Positions 26,219-38,306 are shown, numbered from the stretch's first letter. The stretch: DNA of 42,954 nucleotides from Betaproteobacteria bacterium (GCA_005882215.1 VBCK01000129.1:1-42954), one strand, 5' to 3'. The notes: a model not told the origin generated them from the letters alone. Numbers and translations are program-made.

Positions 26219-26264
26219 CGCGCGCCAGCAGGCCAGCCTGCCAGACGGCCGCGAGCACGCGGTC

Positions 26265-27584
26265 TCAGCGTGCGACGGCGACGGGAACGGAGGACGACGG
26301 GTCGGCCGACGAAGCGCTGTCCGACCGGTCCGGCAGGCTGAAGCGGTCGCCGACCTTGATCGGTCCGATGGCCGTCATCACCAGCGCATAAGCGATGTGG
26401 TCGAATACCCGAAACACGAACATCTGGCCGATGCGCTCGTCCGGCAGCTTGACGAACTCGTTTCCGGGCACCGTGATGTCGCGCAAGGTCTTGCCGCTGC
26501 GGTTTATCGCCAGCACGGTGCCGATGTCGAGCCCGTCGCTCGCACCCCGGTCCAGCGTCACGATGCCGTTCGCGCCGACGTCGCCGATACCGCCGTACAC
26601 CGAGATCAGCCAGCCCTCGACGGGGCGCAGCGGCCGATGCGGCGCGTACGTGATCAGCGGTTCGTGCTGGATCGGCACCAGACGGTCCTGGACGCCGATT
26701 TCGGCGCGGCTATCGGTGATCTTCAATGTCGTGACCTCGCCGCGCCGGACCACCCGTCCACTGCCCAGGAAGTACGCTTCGTACGCGACCGGTCTGGCGT
26801 GCTTGTAATCGTCCGGCTCGAACAGCGGCCGCGCCGGCCGGAATATGTGGAAGTCGGTCAGGGATCGGTCCTCGATGCCTCGCGCGTAGGCCTGGTCGCC
26901 GCGGCCCAGATACACGCGGTCCTCGGGCGTGCCGACGATGCGCGGATACTTGGCCAGGTCCTCGGCCGACACGATCATCGGTTGCGACAGGAAGGGCTCG
27001 ATCAGGCGGTTCGGAATGCTCGGGATCGGTTCCGCACTGACGTCCCCGAGATCGCGCACGCGCGGCTCCAGCTTCTGCATGGGCAATGGCGGCGCAGCCG
27101 GAGCTACGGGCGCGGGCGGCGGCGCGATCGGCGCCGCGGGCAGGAGTGTGCCCTCGGTGCCGGCCAGCATCAGCACGGCCCGCCCTTCGGCGGTTTTCAC
27201 GAGCACCATCTGCTGACCCGGATAGATCAGGTGAGGATTGGCGATCTGCTTCCGGTTCATGCCCCACAGCTCGGGCCAGCGCCATGGCGACTTCAGGTAC
27301 AGAACCGAAATGGCCCACAGCGTGTCGCCCTTCTTGATCGTGTACCGCTCGGGCGCTCCCGGCGCAAGCTCGGACAGGGGAACGCCCTGCGTTGCCACCT
27401 TCTCGGCCGTCTGGCGCTGGTCGTCGGTGACCGGAAACCGCGATTGCTGGCCCCATGCCGGGCCCACGCGCGCGACAATCAGCAGCGAGACAATCAGCCA
27501 TGCGAGCAAGGAGCCCCTGTTCCATACCATCCCGAGCTCGGGACGGCCAATGGCTGCAGGCGCGGAAACCGGAAAGTTCGTCAT
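26265..27584 (-). CDS. LysM-domain peptidoglycan-binding protein
   Basis: A 439-residue secreted protein. A hydrophobic signal segment (about 25-45) ends before QQSRF. The single LysM domain spans about 80-130, with YTIKKGDTLWAISVLYLKSP, WGMNRKQIANPHLIYPGQQM. A Pro/Ala-rich linker follows, then a beta-rich C-terminal region (about 190-420, for example PRIVGTPEDRVYLGRGDQAY) of unknown function. The frame starts at 27584; ATG 27530 (MVWNRGSLLAW) would give a more ordinary signal peptide. It is divergent from def and upstream of dprA, a recurrent arrangement in betaproteobacteria. A role in cell-envelope maintenance is inferred. Confidence 0.9.
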   Translation of the reverse strand: MTNFPVSAPAAIGRPELGMVWNRGSLLAWLIVSLLIVARVGPAWGQQSRFPVTDDQRQTAEKVATQGVPLSELAPGAPERYTIKKGDTLWAISVLYLKSPWRWPELWGMNRKQIANPHLIYPGQQMVLVKTAEGRAVLMLAGTEGTLLPAAPIAPPPAPVAPAAPPLPMQKLEPRVRDLGDVSAEPIPSIPNRLIEPFLSQPMIVSAEDLAKYPRIVGTPEDRVYLGRGDQAYARGIEDRSLTDFHIFRPARPLFEPDDYKHARPVAYEAYFLGSGRVVRRGEVTTLKITDSRAEIGVQDRLVPIQHEPLITYAPHRPLRPVEGWLISVYGGIGDVGANGIVTLDRGASDGLDIGTVLAINRSGKTLRDITVPGNEFVKLPDERIGQMFVFRVFDHIAYALVMTAIGPIKVGDRFSLPDRSDSASSADPSSSVPVAVAR

Positions 27585-27772
27585 GCTGAAGGCCTCGGTG
27601 GGGGGTGAGGGTCCCTTAAAATTGTCCGCCCAAACCCTTGATATCGCAATGGATCCGGCCGGATGTCTGCCTCCCGGCCGGACGTGATCAGGCGCAAGTA
27701 TCGCCCTACGCCAGCCCGGGAAACGATGAAAAAGACGGCTTTCGCCACGATATTCCAGGTTGGAGACTTGCC

Positions 27773-28279
27773 TTGAGCCAGCTCGCGATAATCGAATACC
27801 CGGACCCGCGCCTGAAGCGGGTCGCGCGGCCTGTGACCGCGTTCGATCAGCGGCTGCGCCAGCTGGTTGCCGACATGGCCGAAACGATGTATTCGGCCCC
27901 GGGCATGGGTCTGGCAGCGACCCAGGTCGACGTACATGAACGGATCATCGTGATTGACGTGTCCGAGAACAAGGACGCGCTGCACGTGTTCGTGAACCCC
28001 GAGCTGCTGTGGGCCTCGGAAGAGACGGCGCTGTGCGAGGAGGGCTGTCTTTCGGTGCCCGGCGTCTACGACATGGTGCGCCGGCCGGCCCGCGTGCGGG
28101 TGCGCGCGATGGACCCGCACGGCAAGCCGTTCGAGCTCGATTGCGAGGGCACACTGGCGGTGTGCGTGCAGCACGAGATGGATCATCTGGAGGGTCGAGT
28201 CTTCGTCGAGTACCTGTCGCCGCTGAAGCAGACTCGGATCCGCACGCGGCTGCGCAAGCGGCACGCCCGGCAGGCGTAG
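27773..28279 (+). CDS. def: Peptide deformylase
   Basis: A 168-residue metalloenzyme that removes the formyl group from nascent polypeptides. All three motifs are present: GMGLAATQ (residues 44-51), EGCLS with metal ligand Cys92, and HEMDH with His134, Glu135 and His138. The start is a TTG at 27773, supported by GGAG seven bases upstream and by the expected N-terminus [15 protein letters not shown]; the longer frame to 27638 is not homologous. It is 18 bases before fmt, the classical def-fmt pair. The 188-base region upstream (27585-27772) is shared with the divergent LysM gene and contains a short REP-like GGGGGTGAGGGTCCC (about 27601-27615). Confidence 0.96.
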   Translation: MSQLAIIEYPDPRLKRVARPVTAFDQRLRQLVADMAETMYSAPGMGLAATQVDVHERIIVIDVSENKDALHVFVNPELLWASEETALCEEGCLSVPGVYDMVRRPARVRVRAMDPHGKPFELDCEGTLAVCVQHEMDHLEGRVFVEYLSPLKQTRIRTRLRKRHARQA

Positions 28280-28297
28280 TTCCCGGCCGCCCGCTCG

Positions 28298-29296
28298 ATG
28301 CGAGTCGCCTTCGCCGGCACTGCCCCGTTCGCGGCTGTCGCGCTGGAGGCGATCCTGCAGGCCGGCCACGCGGTTCCGCTGGTGCTGACGCAGCCGGATC
28401 GACCCGCGGGACGAGGACTGAAGCCGCGTGCCAGCGCGGTCAGCGAGCTGGCCAGCGCCCGGGGCCTGTCTCTGCTGTCGCCGGGATCGCTGCGCGCGGA
28501 CCCGGGCTCCGCAGGCGCCGCCGAAGCGTTGGACCGGCTGCGCTCGGCAGTCCCTGATCTCCTGGTAGTGGCCGCTTACGGACTGATCCTGCCGCAGTCC
28601 GTTCTGGACGTTCCGAGCGGGATTGCGGGGCGCAGTGGCGTGGTTCGCGCGGTCAACATCCATGCATCGCTGCTGCCGCGATGGCGCGGCGCCGCGCCGG
28701 TCGCGCGCGCGATCGAGGCCGGCGACCGCGTGACCGGAATCACGCTGATGCAGATGGAAGCGGGGCTGGACAGCGGCCCGATTCTGCTGTCGGAGGCGAT
28801 ACCGATCGATTCGACCGACACGACCGGAACCCTGACCGACGGGCTGGCGCAACTGGGGGCAAGGTTGATCGTGTCGTGGCTGAAGCAGGCGCCGGCCGGC
28901 AGCTGGGCGTCAGTGCCCCAGCCGGCCGCAGGCGTCAGCTACGCCCGCAAGATCGCCAGGCACGAGGCATGGCTCAGCTGGGGTGAACCGGCCGCGGTAC
29001 TCGCGCGGCGCGTGCGCGCGTTCGATCCGGAGCCGGGCGCGTGCAGCCTCCTGGGGGAAGGCCTCGTAAAGATCTGGTCCGCTGAAGCCGGGCCGCTCGC
29101 CGCGACCGCCGACCCCGGCACGGTGGTCTCGGCCGCGGTCGACGGCATTGGCGTCGCCTGCGGTGACGGCGTGCTGATGATCCACGAGCTGCAGCGGGCG
29201 GGCGGCCGGCGTCTGCGTGCGCGCGAGTTTCTGGCGGGTACGCCGCTTCCCGTGGGCACGCGCTGGCAGACGCCGACGGCTGCGGCACCGCGTTGA
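28298..29296 (+). CDS. fmt: Methionyl-tRNA formyltransferase
   Basis: A 332-residue enzyme that formylates initiator Met-tRNA using 10-formyl-tetrahydrofolate. The Rossmann-like N-domain begins MRVAFAGTAPFAAVALEAIL. The active-site region reads VNIHASLLPRWRGAAPVARA, and the conserved Asp lies in GLDSGPILL. The C-terminal tRNA-binding barrel (about 210-320) includes ISYARKI-like text (VSYARKIARHEAWLSW) and RVRAFDPEPGA. The stop codon TGA overlaps the TTG start of rsmB. The length is slightly longer than E. coli Fmt (315). Confidence 0.96.
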   Translation: MRVAFAGTAPFAAVALEAILQAGHAVPLVLTQPDRPAGRGLKPRASAVSELASARGLSLLSPGSLRADPGSAGAAEALDRLRSAVPDLLVVAAYGLILPQSVLDVPSGIAGRSGVVRAVNIHASLLPRWRGAAPVARAIEAGDRVTGITLMQMEAGLDSGPILLSEAIPIDSTDTTGTLTDGLAQLGARLIVSWLKQAPAGSWASVPQPAAGVSYARKIARHEAWLSWGEPAAVLARRVRAFDPEPGACSLLGEGLVKIWSAEAGPLAATADPGTVVSAAVDGIGVACGDGVLMIHELQRAGGRRLRAREFLAGTPLPVGTRWQTPTAAAPR

Positions 29297-30642
29297 GGCC
29301 GGCGGTGGCCACCGGCGCCCCGCTGGCTGAAGTGCTTCGCGCGGCCGCCGCGGTGTGGGTGCGGGTGCGCGACGGTCAATCGCTCGACCGCGCGTTGCAG
29401 GATCAGGCGCTGAAACACGAGGTTGCGGCTCCGATCCGGGCAGCCGTGCACGCTGTCAGTCACGACGCGCTCAGACACTGCGCTCTGATCGAGGCACTGT
29501 TGCCGCGCCTGATCGCGCGCGCGCCGGCGCCGCAGGTCACCGGGCTGCTGGCGGCTGCACTGTCGCAGCTGATCGTCGGCGCCTATCGCGACCACGCGCT
29601 GGTGGATCAGGCAGTTGCGGCGGCGCGGTCAGACCGGCACCTGAGCGCCGCGGCGGGCTTTGTCAACGCGGTGCTGCGCTCGTTTCTGCGACGGCGCGCG
29701 GTGCTGGTGCCGCAGCTGCTGCTCGATGACGCGACGCGACTGAACGTGCCCCGCTGGTGGCTGCAACGCGTTCGGCGCGAGCACCCGGAGCATTGGGAAC
29801 GTGCGCTCGCCTGCGCGGTCCAGCCGCCCGCCCTGTTATTGCGCGTGAACCGGCGGCGTTGCGATGTCGACGCGTATCTGGCCCGGCTGCGCAGCGAGGC
29901 GGTCACGGCACGTCGTGTGGGTCCGTACGCGGTGCGGCTGGATCGACCGTGCCCGGTCCAACAGATACCGGGCTTCACCGAAGGGGTGGTTTCGGTCCAG
30001 GATGCCGGCGCGCAGCTGGCGGCCCCATGGCTGCAGGCGGACGACGGCATGCGTGTGCTGGATGCCTGCGCGGCCCCGGGCGGCAAGACCGGACACCTGG
30101 CCGAATTGTCGGACGCGAGGATCGACGCGATCGAGCTCGATCCGGCGCGAGCCGGTCTGATCACGGATAACCTGCAGCGGCTCGGGCTGGCAGCGCCGCG
30201 CATTCGAATCCTGACGGCCGATGCGCGCGACGTGGCCTCGTTTTGGGACGGGCACCCGTATCAACGCATGCTGGTCGATGCGCCGTGCACCGCTTCCGGC
30301 ATTGTGCGACGCCACCCAGATATCCCATGGTTGCGTCGCGAAGCCGATGTTGCGCAATTAACAACGCTTCAGGCCGGTTTGCTGGACGCCCTGTGGCCGC
30401 TGCTGGCACCGGCTGGTAGATTGCTTTACGTGGTCTGTTCGGTTTTTCGCGAGGAGGCAGACCAGCAGGCGGACTCGTTTCTCGAACGCCACCCGGACGC
30501 TCGACTGGCTCCGCTGCCGGGCACACGACACGGTTGGCTGCAACTGCTTCCGACGGGCGCCGATCCCGTTGAGCCCGGTCAGACTGTCGGCCTGCCGACC
30601 GAGCATGACGGCTTTTTCTTTGCGCTGTTCGAGAAGGTCTAG
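29293..30642 (+). CDS. rsmB: 16S rRNA (cytosine-967-C5)-methyltransferase RsmB
   Basis: A 449-residue enzyme that methylates C967 of 16S rRNA. The N-terminal 140 residues are a NusB-like RNA-binding domain (AALSQLIVGAYRDHALVDQA). The SAM domain carries VLDACAAPGGKTGHLAELSD, the motif IV Cys in LVDAPCTASGIVRRHPDI and the motif VI catalytic Cys in LLYVVCSVFREEAD. The TTG at 29293 overlaps the fmt stop; a GTG at 29305 is the alternative. It is co-transcribed with def and fmt, so the block serves translation start and ribosome maturation. Confidence 0.94.
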   Translation: MRPAVATGAPLAEVLRAAAAVWVRVRDGQSLDRALQDQALKHEVAAPIRAAVHAVSHDALRHCALIEALLPRLIARAPAPQVTGLLAAALSQLIVGAYRDHALVDQAVAAARSDRHLSAAAGFVNAVLRSFLRRRAVLVPQLLLDDATRLNVPRWWLQRVRREHPEHWERALACAVQPPALLLRVNRRRCDVDAYLARLRSEAVTARRVGPYAVRLDRPCPVQQIPGFTEGVVSVQDAGAQLAAPWLQADDGMRVLDACAAPGGKTGHLAELSDARIDAIELDPARAGLITDNLQRLGLAAPRIRILTADARDVASFWDGHPYQRMLVDAPCTASGIVRRHPDIPWLRREADVAQLTTLQAGLLDALWPLLAPAGRLLYVVCSVFREEADQQADSFLERHPDARLAPLPGTRHGWLQLLPTGADPVEPGQTVGLPTEHDGFFFALFEKV

Positions 30643-30645
30643 GCC

Positions 30646-31302
30646 TTGCTGAAGGAAACTGACCGGCCGGCCCAGGCCGGCGCGGAGCCGGGCCCGCCCG
30701 CCGGAGCGCGCAGCGCGGAGGCGGGGCGCAGGATCTGGCTCGCCGGCCTGTTGACGGCGGCCCTGGTGCTCGTGCTGCCCCAGCGCGCGGGCGCGCAGCC
30801 CTCGGTCTCGGTCCAATCGGCCGAGCTCGAAGTGCGTGACGATCCCGAGCCCGGCCTGTACCTGAGCGCGCAGTTCGCGTTCGAGCCTTCGCCGGCGATC
30901 GAAGACGCGGTCCGGCGCGGAATTCCCGTCTACTTCGCGATCGACTTCGAGCTGGTGCGCACGCGCTGGTACTGGTTCAACAAGCGGCTGGCTTCGTCTG
31001 CGCTCGAATACCGGTTGACCTACAGCCCGCTGACCCGCCAGTTCCGGCTGTCGCGTGGCGCGCTGGCCCAGCCGTTCGACTCGCTGGACGAGGCGCTGGC
31101 GACCATCCGCACGCTGCGTGGATGGAAGGTTGCCGGCCGCGGGCCGGCCGAGTCGGGCGAGCACCTGCAGGCGCGCGTTCGCCTCCGGCTGGACACGACG
31201 ATGCTGCCCAAACCGTTCCAGGTCGATTCGCTGACCAACCGCGACTGGGCGCTTGCGTCCGACTGGCAGCCGGTGACGATCGCGGCCGCTTCCCAGCGCT
31301 GA
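30646..31302 (+). CDS. DUF4390 exported protein
   Basis: A 218-residue protein beginning at TTG 30646, four bases after rsmB. A basic N-tail and hydrophobic segment (IWLAGLLTAALVLVLPQ, about 30-46) end in AGA|QPSV, a likely signal peptidase site. The remaining DUF4390 domain is beta-rich (LEVRDDPEPGLYLSAQFAFE, RYALSYSPL-like RLTYSPLTRQFRLSRG). Its function is unknown. In betaproteobacteria it regularly sits between rsmB and the NtrY-like kinase, so a periplasmic accessory role for that sensor is possible but unproven. The N-terminal tail before the hydrophobic stretch is unusually long; a later start would shorten it. Confidence 0.85.
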   Translation: MLKETDRPAQAGAEPGPPAGARSAEAGRRIWLAGLLTAALVLVLPQRAGAQPSVSVQSAELEVRDDPEPGLYLSAQFAFEPSPAIEDAVRRGIPVYFAIDFELVRTRWYWFNKRLASSALEYRLTYSPLTRQFRLSRGALAQPFDSLDEALATIRTLRGWKVAGRGPAESGEHLQARVRLRLDTTMLPKPFQVDSLTNRDWALASDWQPVTIAAASQR

Positions 31303-31309
31303 TCGAGCC

Positions 31310-33658
31310 GTGCCCCGCGTCATTCGCTACGGTCTGATCGGCGCCCTCGCGCTGGCCGGCGTGCTGCTGCTGGTGCTGGCGCTGTCGAGCGGCAACAGCC
31401 CCGCTTTCGAGCGCAACTACCCGTTGCTGCTCGCCTTGAACGGCGTGATCGCGCTGGTTCTGCTGGCAGTCGTGATGGCCCTGTCGCTGCGGCTGGCCGG
31501 GCGGGTCCGCAAGGGACGGTTCGGCGCCCGGCTGATGACCCGTTTCGCGCTCGCTTTCGCGCTGATCGGGGTGGCGCCCGGGGTGATGATCTACCTGGTG
31601 TCGTCGCTGTTCATATCGCGCTCGATCGAATCGTGGTTCAATGTTCAGGTCGAGGGCGCACTGAGTTCCGGACTCGAGCTCGGCCGCGCCGTGCTGGAAG
31701 CCCAGCGCGACGAGCTGAGGAACCGCGCGCGCGCGATGGCGGCGGAGCTGGCCGACACCCCGCCCTCGGACAAGATCAGGAAGCTGGATCAGTTGCGTGA
31801 ACGCGCCGGTGCCGACGAAGCGCTGTGGGTGACGGCTGCCGGCTCGCTGATCGGCTCCAGCAGCGGGCGTGCCGGCCGCCTGATGCCGGTGTTGCCCACC
31901 GCCAGCGCGCTGCGCGCGGCGCAGGCCGCGCGGGGCCTTGCCGTGATCGAGGGCGACGAGCTGGCCACCGAGCCGGGCGGCGGGCTGCGCACGCGGGTGA
32001 TCGTTCCGGTGCCCTCGCCCTCGCCCCCCGCACTGCGTTCGGCCTCCACCTCGTCGGCGCTGGCCGCCACAGGGTTGCGCAGCTCGGAGTCTGCGATCCA
32101 CTTCGAGGAACCCAGCTTCCTGCAGTTGACGCGGTCGGTCGCGCCGGACGTGGCCGCCAACGCACAGGCCCTGCGCTCCGGTTACGGCGAGTACCAGCAA
32201 CTGTCGCTGTCGCGGGTGGGATTGCAGAAGATGTACCGGTTGACGCTGACCTTGACGCTGCTGCTGGCGATCTTCGCGGCAATCTCCTCAGGGGTGATGC
32301 TGGCCGGCTCGATGACCGCCCCGCTGATCGAGCTGGCCGCGGGCACGCGCGCGGTGGCCGAGGGCGACTATCGTCCCGTGCGCGAATTTCGGGGCAACGA
32401 CGAGCTGAACGTGCTGACGCGATCCTTCAACGAGATGACCCGGCAGCTTTCGGATGCGCGTGAAACCGTGGAGGCGCGATCGCGCGAACTGGAGACGGCG
32501 CGCGGCTTCCTGCAGCGCGTGCTGTCGAATCTGTCGGCCGGCGTGATCGTGCTCGACGCCGATTCGCGCATCGTCACCGCGAACCTCGGAGCCGGGCGCA
32601 TCCTGGGCCTGGCGCTGGAGAGCCGGGTCGGAGACCGCCTGTCCAACGTACACCCTCAGCTGGCCGAGCAGGTCTCGAGCGCGTTTCGCGACCATTCGCT
32701 GGCCGCTACCCCTAAGGATTCGTGGCAACGTCAGATGAAGCTGGACCGGGCCGGCGCTCCGCCGGGCGCGGAACCGCTGTCGCTGCTGGCGCGCGGATCG
32801 CGCCTGCCGCTGGACGCCAGGCCGGGCTCGGTGATCGTGTTCGACGACATCACGCAGGTGATCTCGGCGCAGCGCGCGGTGGCATGGGGCGAGGTCGCGC
32901 GCCGCCTTGCGCACGAGATCAAGAATCCGCTGACGCCGATCCAACTGGCGGCGGAGCGACTGCAGATGAAGCTCGCCGGCGAGCTGACGGCCGATCAGGC
33001 CGAAGTGCTGGTGCGCGGCGCCTCCACGATCGTCAATCAGGTCGCCGCGATGAAGCGCATGGTCGACGAATTCCGCGAGTATGCGCGGCTGCCGCCGCCG
33101 CAGTTGGCGCCGCTGGACCTGAACGCGCTGGTGGAGGAGATCGGATCGCTGTACGGGGCCGAGGCGCGCTCGGGTCGGGCCGGCGCGGGAGAAGGCGGAT
33201 CGGTCCGGATCGAGCTGCGGCTGTCGGCCGCCCTGCCCACGATCGAGGGCGACGCCTCGCACCTGCGCCAGCTGGTCCACAACCTGGTGGCCAACGCGCA
33301 GGAGTCGATCGCGGGCGCGCAGGCCGCCGGCGCGGTAGGGCCCGGCGCCGGCCAGATCGTGATACGCACGGAATCGGTCGTGATCGACGAGCCGATCGCC
33401 GGCTTCGACACGCCCTGGCGGGCCGTGCGTCTTTCTGTCGAGGACAATGGCCCCGGTTTCCCGGCGAATATACTTAGGCGCGCTTTCGAGCCCTACGTGA
33501 CCACCAAGCCGCGTGGAACGGGACTCGGATTGGCGATGGTGAAGAAAATCGTCGACGAACACGATGCCCGGATCGAGCTGATCAATCGCCTCGGAGGCGC
33601 CGGCGCAACCGTGACAGTCGTATTCCGGCGGGTAACTGGGGCCGGGGCGACCGGCTAG
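31310..33658 (+). CDS. ntrY: NtrY-like membrane sensor histidine kinase
   Basis: A 782-residue kinase starting at GTG 31310, seven bases after DUF4390. Three membrane helices lie in the first 110 residues (about 8-28, 40-62, 80-105), a periplasmic or linker domain of about 190 residues follows, and another helix is near 310-335. Then come HAMP (PLIELAAGTRAVAEGDYRPV), a PAS domain (VLSNLSAGVIVLDADSRIVT), HisKA with His535 in RRLAHEIKNPLTPIQLAAER, and the ATPase domain (NLVANAQESI, EDNGPGFPA, GTGLGLAMVKKI). This is the NtrY layout. The phosphorylation partner is presumably the short regulator 29 bases downstream. Confidence 0.93.
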   Translation: MPRVIRYGLIGALALAGVLLLVLALSSGNSPAFERNYPLLLALNGVIALVLLAVVMALSLRLAGRVRKGRFGARLMTRFALAFALIGVAPGVMIYLVSSLFISRSIESWFNVQVEGALSSGLELGRAVLEAQRDELRNRARAMAAELADTPPSDKIRKLDQLRERAGADEALWVTAAGSLIGSSSGRAGRLMPVLPTASALRAAQAARGLAVIEGDELATEPGGGLRTRVIVPVPSPSPPALRSASTSSALAATGLRSSESAIHFEEPSFLQLTRSVAPDVAANAQALRSGYGEYQQLSLSRVGLQKMYRLTLTLTLLLAIFAAISSGVMLAGSMTAPLIELAAGTRAVAEGDYRPVREFRGNDELNVLTRSFNEMTRQLSDARETVEARSRELETARGFLQRVLSNLSAGVIVLDADSRIVTANLGAGRILGLALESRVGDRLSNVHPQLAEQVSSAFRDHSLAATPKDSWQRQMKLDRAGAPPGAEPLSLLARGSRLPLDARPGSVIVFDDITQVISAQRAVAWGEVARRLAHEIKNPLTPIQLAAERLQMKLAGELTADQAEVLVRGASTIVNQVAAMKRMVDEFREYARLPPPQLAPLDLNALVEEIGSLYGAEARSGRAGAGEGGSVRIELRLSAALPTIEGDASHLRQLVHNLVANAQESIAGAQAAGAVGPGAGQIVIRTESVVIDEPIAGFDTPWRAVRLSVEDNGPGFPANILRRAFEPYVTTKPRGTGLGLAMVKKIVDEHDARIELINRLGGAGATVTVVFRRVTGAGATG

Positions 33659-33687
33659 CCGGAACCGAACCGTTCGACCCGATCGCC

Positions 33688-34434
33688 ATGGCCAACATTC
33701 TGGTCGTCGATGACGAAATCGGAATCCGGGAACTCCTCTCGGAGATTCTGGCCGACGAAGGCCACGTGGTCATCACGGCCGACAGCGCCGCTTCGGCACG
33801 CGCGATGCGCCAGGCCGAACCGCCCGATCTGGTGTTGCTCGACATCTGGATGCCGGACACCGACGGGGTGACGCTGCTGAAGGAGTGGGCCGCCAGCGGC
33901 CAGCTGACGATGCCGGTGATCATGATGTCGGGTCACGCGACCATCGATACGGCCAGCGAGGCGGCGCGTTTCGGCGCGCTCGATTTTCTGGAAAAGCCGA
34001 TCGCGATGGCGCGCCTGCTGTCCTCGGTGAAGCACGGGCTCGAACACGGCCGCCTGGCCCACAGCGCGCAGACGGCGCGCAATTCGACGGTGTCGGTGCC
34101 GGCCAACGATGTGCACGAGGCGGCCGATGCCAGGTCGCAGGCGGCCTTCGGCTCGGCGGCTGTGGCCGGCGTGCCGGTCAGCCTGGATCAGCCGCTGCGG
34201 GAAGCGCGCGACCAGTTCGAGCGGGCGTATTTCGAATACCACCTGGCGCGCGAGAACTTCAGCATGACCCGCGTTGCCGATCGCGCCGGGCTCGAGCGCA
34301 CCCACCTGTACCGCAAGCTGAAGCAGCTGGGCGTGGAGCTGGCGCGCGGCGGTCGCCGCCCCGAGCGCGCCACCAGCGCCGAGCGGCAACCGGTATCAGG
34401 GCGCGACCACGATACCGACCCTGTCGCGGACTGA
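33688..34434 (+). CDS. NtrX-like response regulator lacking the sigma-54 AAA+ domain
   Basis: A 248-residue regulator. The receiver domain has DDE near residue 8, phospho-acceptor D52 ([13 protein letters not shown]), the Thr/Ser switch in IMMSGHAT and Lys in DFLEKPI. A variable linker (about 125-170) leads to a Fis-type helix-turn-helix (about 180-220: [31 protein letters not shown]). Classic NtrX has a central AAA+ sigma-54 activator domain and about 450 residues; none of it (no GESGTGKE or GAFTGA) is present here. Short versions are known from betaproteobacteria, so it probably acts without sigma-54 remodelling. The C-terminal 30 residues are hydrophilic and variable. Confidence 0.9.
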   Translation: MANILVVDDEIGIRELLSEILADEGHVVITADSAASARAMRQAEPPDLVLLDIWMPDTDGVTLLKEWAASGQLTMPVIMMSGHATIDTASEAARFGALDFLEKPIAMARLLSSVKHGLEHGRLAHSAQTARNSTVSVPANDVHEAADARSQAAFGSAAVAGVPVSLDQPLREARDQFERAYFEYHLARENFSMTRVADRAGLERTHLYRKLKQLGVELARGGRRPERATSAERQPVSGRDHDTDPVAD

Positions 34435-34545
34435 GTCTGGCGGGCCAGTTCTCCCCATCCGATCCGAGTACCGGGACGAAGCGAAAGACGCGGTGGCCCG
34501 CTATAGTGGTTGATTTGCCCTTCGCTGGCCGCATCTGTCCCTCCA

Positions 34546-37401
<2,856 letters not shown>

Positions 37402-37422
37402 CGGGTCGACCGGGTCGGCGGG

Positions 37423-38265
37423 TCAGAGGTTCTCCGGCACGAGCGAGGAAACAACGCGGCCCAGGTTTTCGCGCGTCCACTCGGCGGCATCCTCGTTGTC
37501 GGCCAGGTAGTCCGACACGGCCAGGTAATGCACGACATCGCGGAACCTCAGAGCGCGCTCCACAGGCCAGGTCGCAAAGCTTTCCGTCGCGCGAGCAAGG
37601 ACCGCCTCGGCCGCGGCCCGGGTCCCGCCCATGCGGGCCATCACGATATGACGGTACAGCTCGGGCGGCTTCAGACCGGGATGGGCGGCCGCCACCGCGT
37701 GGTAAGTCTTCAGCAGTTCCCGACTGGTCCTTGCGGCATGGTGCTTTTCCCGCCATCCGACGAAGATCGGCCCGAGCAGCCTGCGCGCCCAGTCGGCAGA
37801 GCGCTCCCCGCGCGGAAACTGCGCCGGCACGGCCGCAGTGGTCTGAGCCGCCGTGCCGACTGAAGTCGTCTTGGTCTCCTCTTTCCAGTAATCGTCGTCG
37901 TCGAGCAGGGTCCCCGAAATCGTGCCAGCGTTCGAGGCGACTCGACCGTGCGTCGGTAGCGTCGCCGGCTGCAAGGCGCTCGACGCGAGCGGCAGCGGAC
38001 GAACCGTGGGAGGCCTTGGGAGAGTCGGAGACTTCGATGGCAACGGTAAATTCGGAAGGGTGGGTGCCTCGCTCAGTGGGACCTCGGATGGGGAGAACGC
38101 CGTCTCGGCGTTCTGCTCCAGCTGATTTTTCCACTCGCGGATTTGAGCCGGATCCAGGTTGAACTGCCTGGCCAATTCACCGACCGTCTTGTCGCCGCGA
38201 AGGGCGGCCAGCGCCACCTGCGCCTTCAGCTTAGCTGCCAGATCGCTGTCCCCTTCTCGTGCCAT
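37423..38265 (-). CDS. IS3 OrfA-like helix-turn-helix fused to an unrecognised C-terminal domain
   Basis: A 280-residue chimera. Residues 8-58 (LAAKLKAQVALAALRGDKTV, then ELARQFNLDPAQIREWKNQL) match the DNA-binding HTH of IS3-family OrfA transposase proteins. A Pro/Ser/Thr/Leu-rich linker follows (about 58-112), then an acidic patch (LLDDDDYWKEET). The C-terminal domain (about 150-280) is helical and not recognised: RRLLGPIFVGWREKHHAART, RELLKTYHAVAAAHPG, ending SDYLADNEDAAEWTRENLGR. No DDE catalytic domain, OrfB frame or terminal inverted repeats are near, so this is not an active insertion sequence. A host-adopted DNA-binding protein is inferred. A TATATT -10-like element lies upstream. Confidence 0.65.
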   Translation of the reverse strand: MAREGDSDLAAKLKAQVALAALRGDKTVGELARQFNLDPAQIREWKNQLEQNAETAFSPSEVPLSEAPTLPNLPLPSKSPTLPRPPTVRPLPLASSALQPATLPTHGRVASNAGTISGTLLDDDDYWKEETKTTSVGTAAQTTAAVPAQFPRGERSADWARRLLGPIFVGWREKHHAARTSRELLKTYHAVAAAHPGLKPPELYRHIVMARMGGTRAAAEAVLARATESFATWPVERALRFRDVVHYLAVSDYLADNEDAAEWTRENLGRVVSSLVPENL

Positions 38266-38306
38266 CGACCCCTCCGCGGCAAGGCAAAAAGCGGGCGTAT
38301 GTTCAC

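Noticed and set aside
34435..34545. LexA operator for uvrA
   Set aside because: No CTGT-N8-ACAG or close variant was found in the upstream bases.
37423..38265. Intact IS3 insertion sequence
   Set aside because: Only the OrfA-like HTH is present; there is no DDE integrase frame, no terminal inverted repeats and no target duplication.
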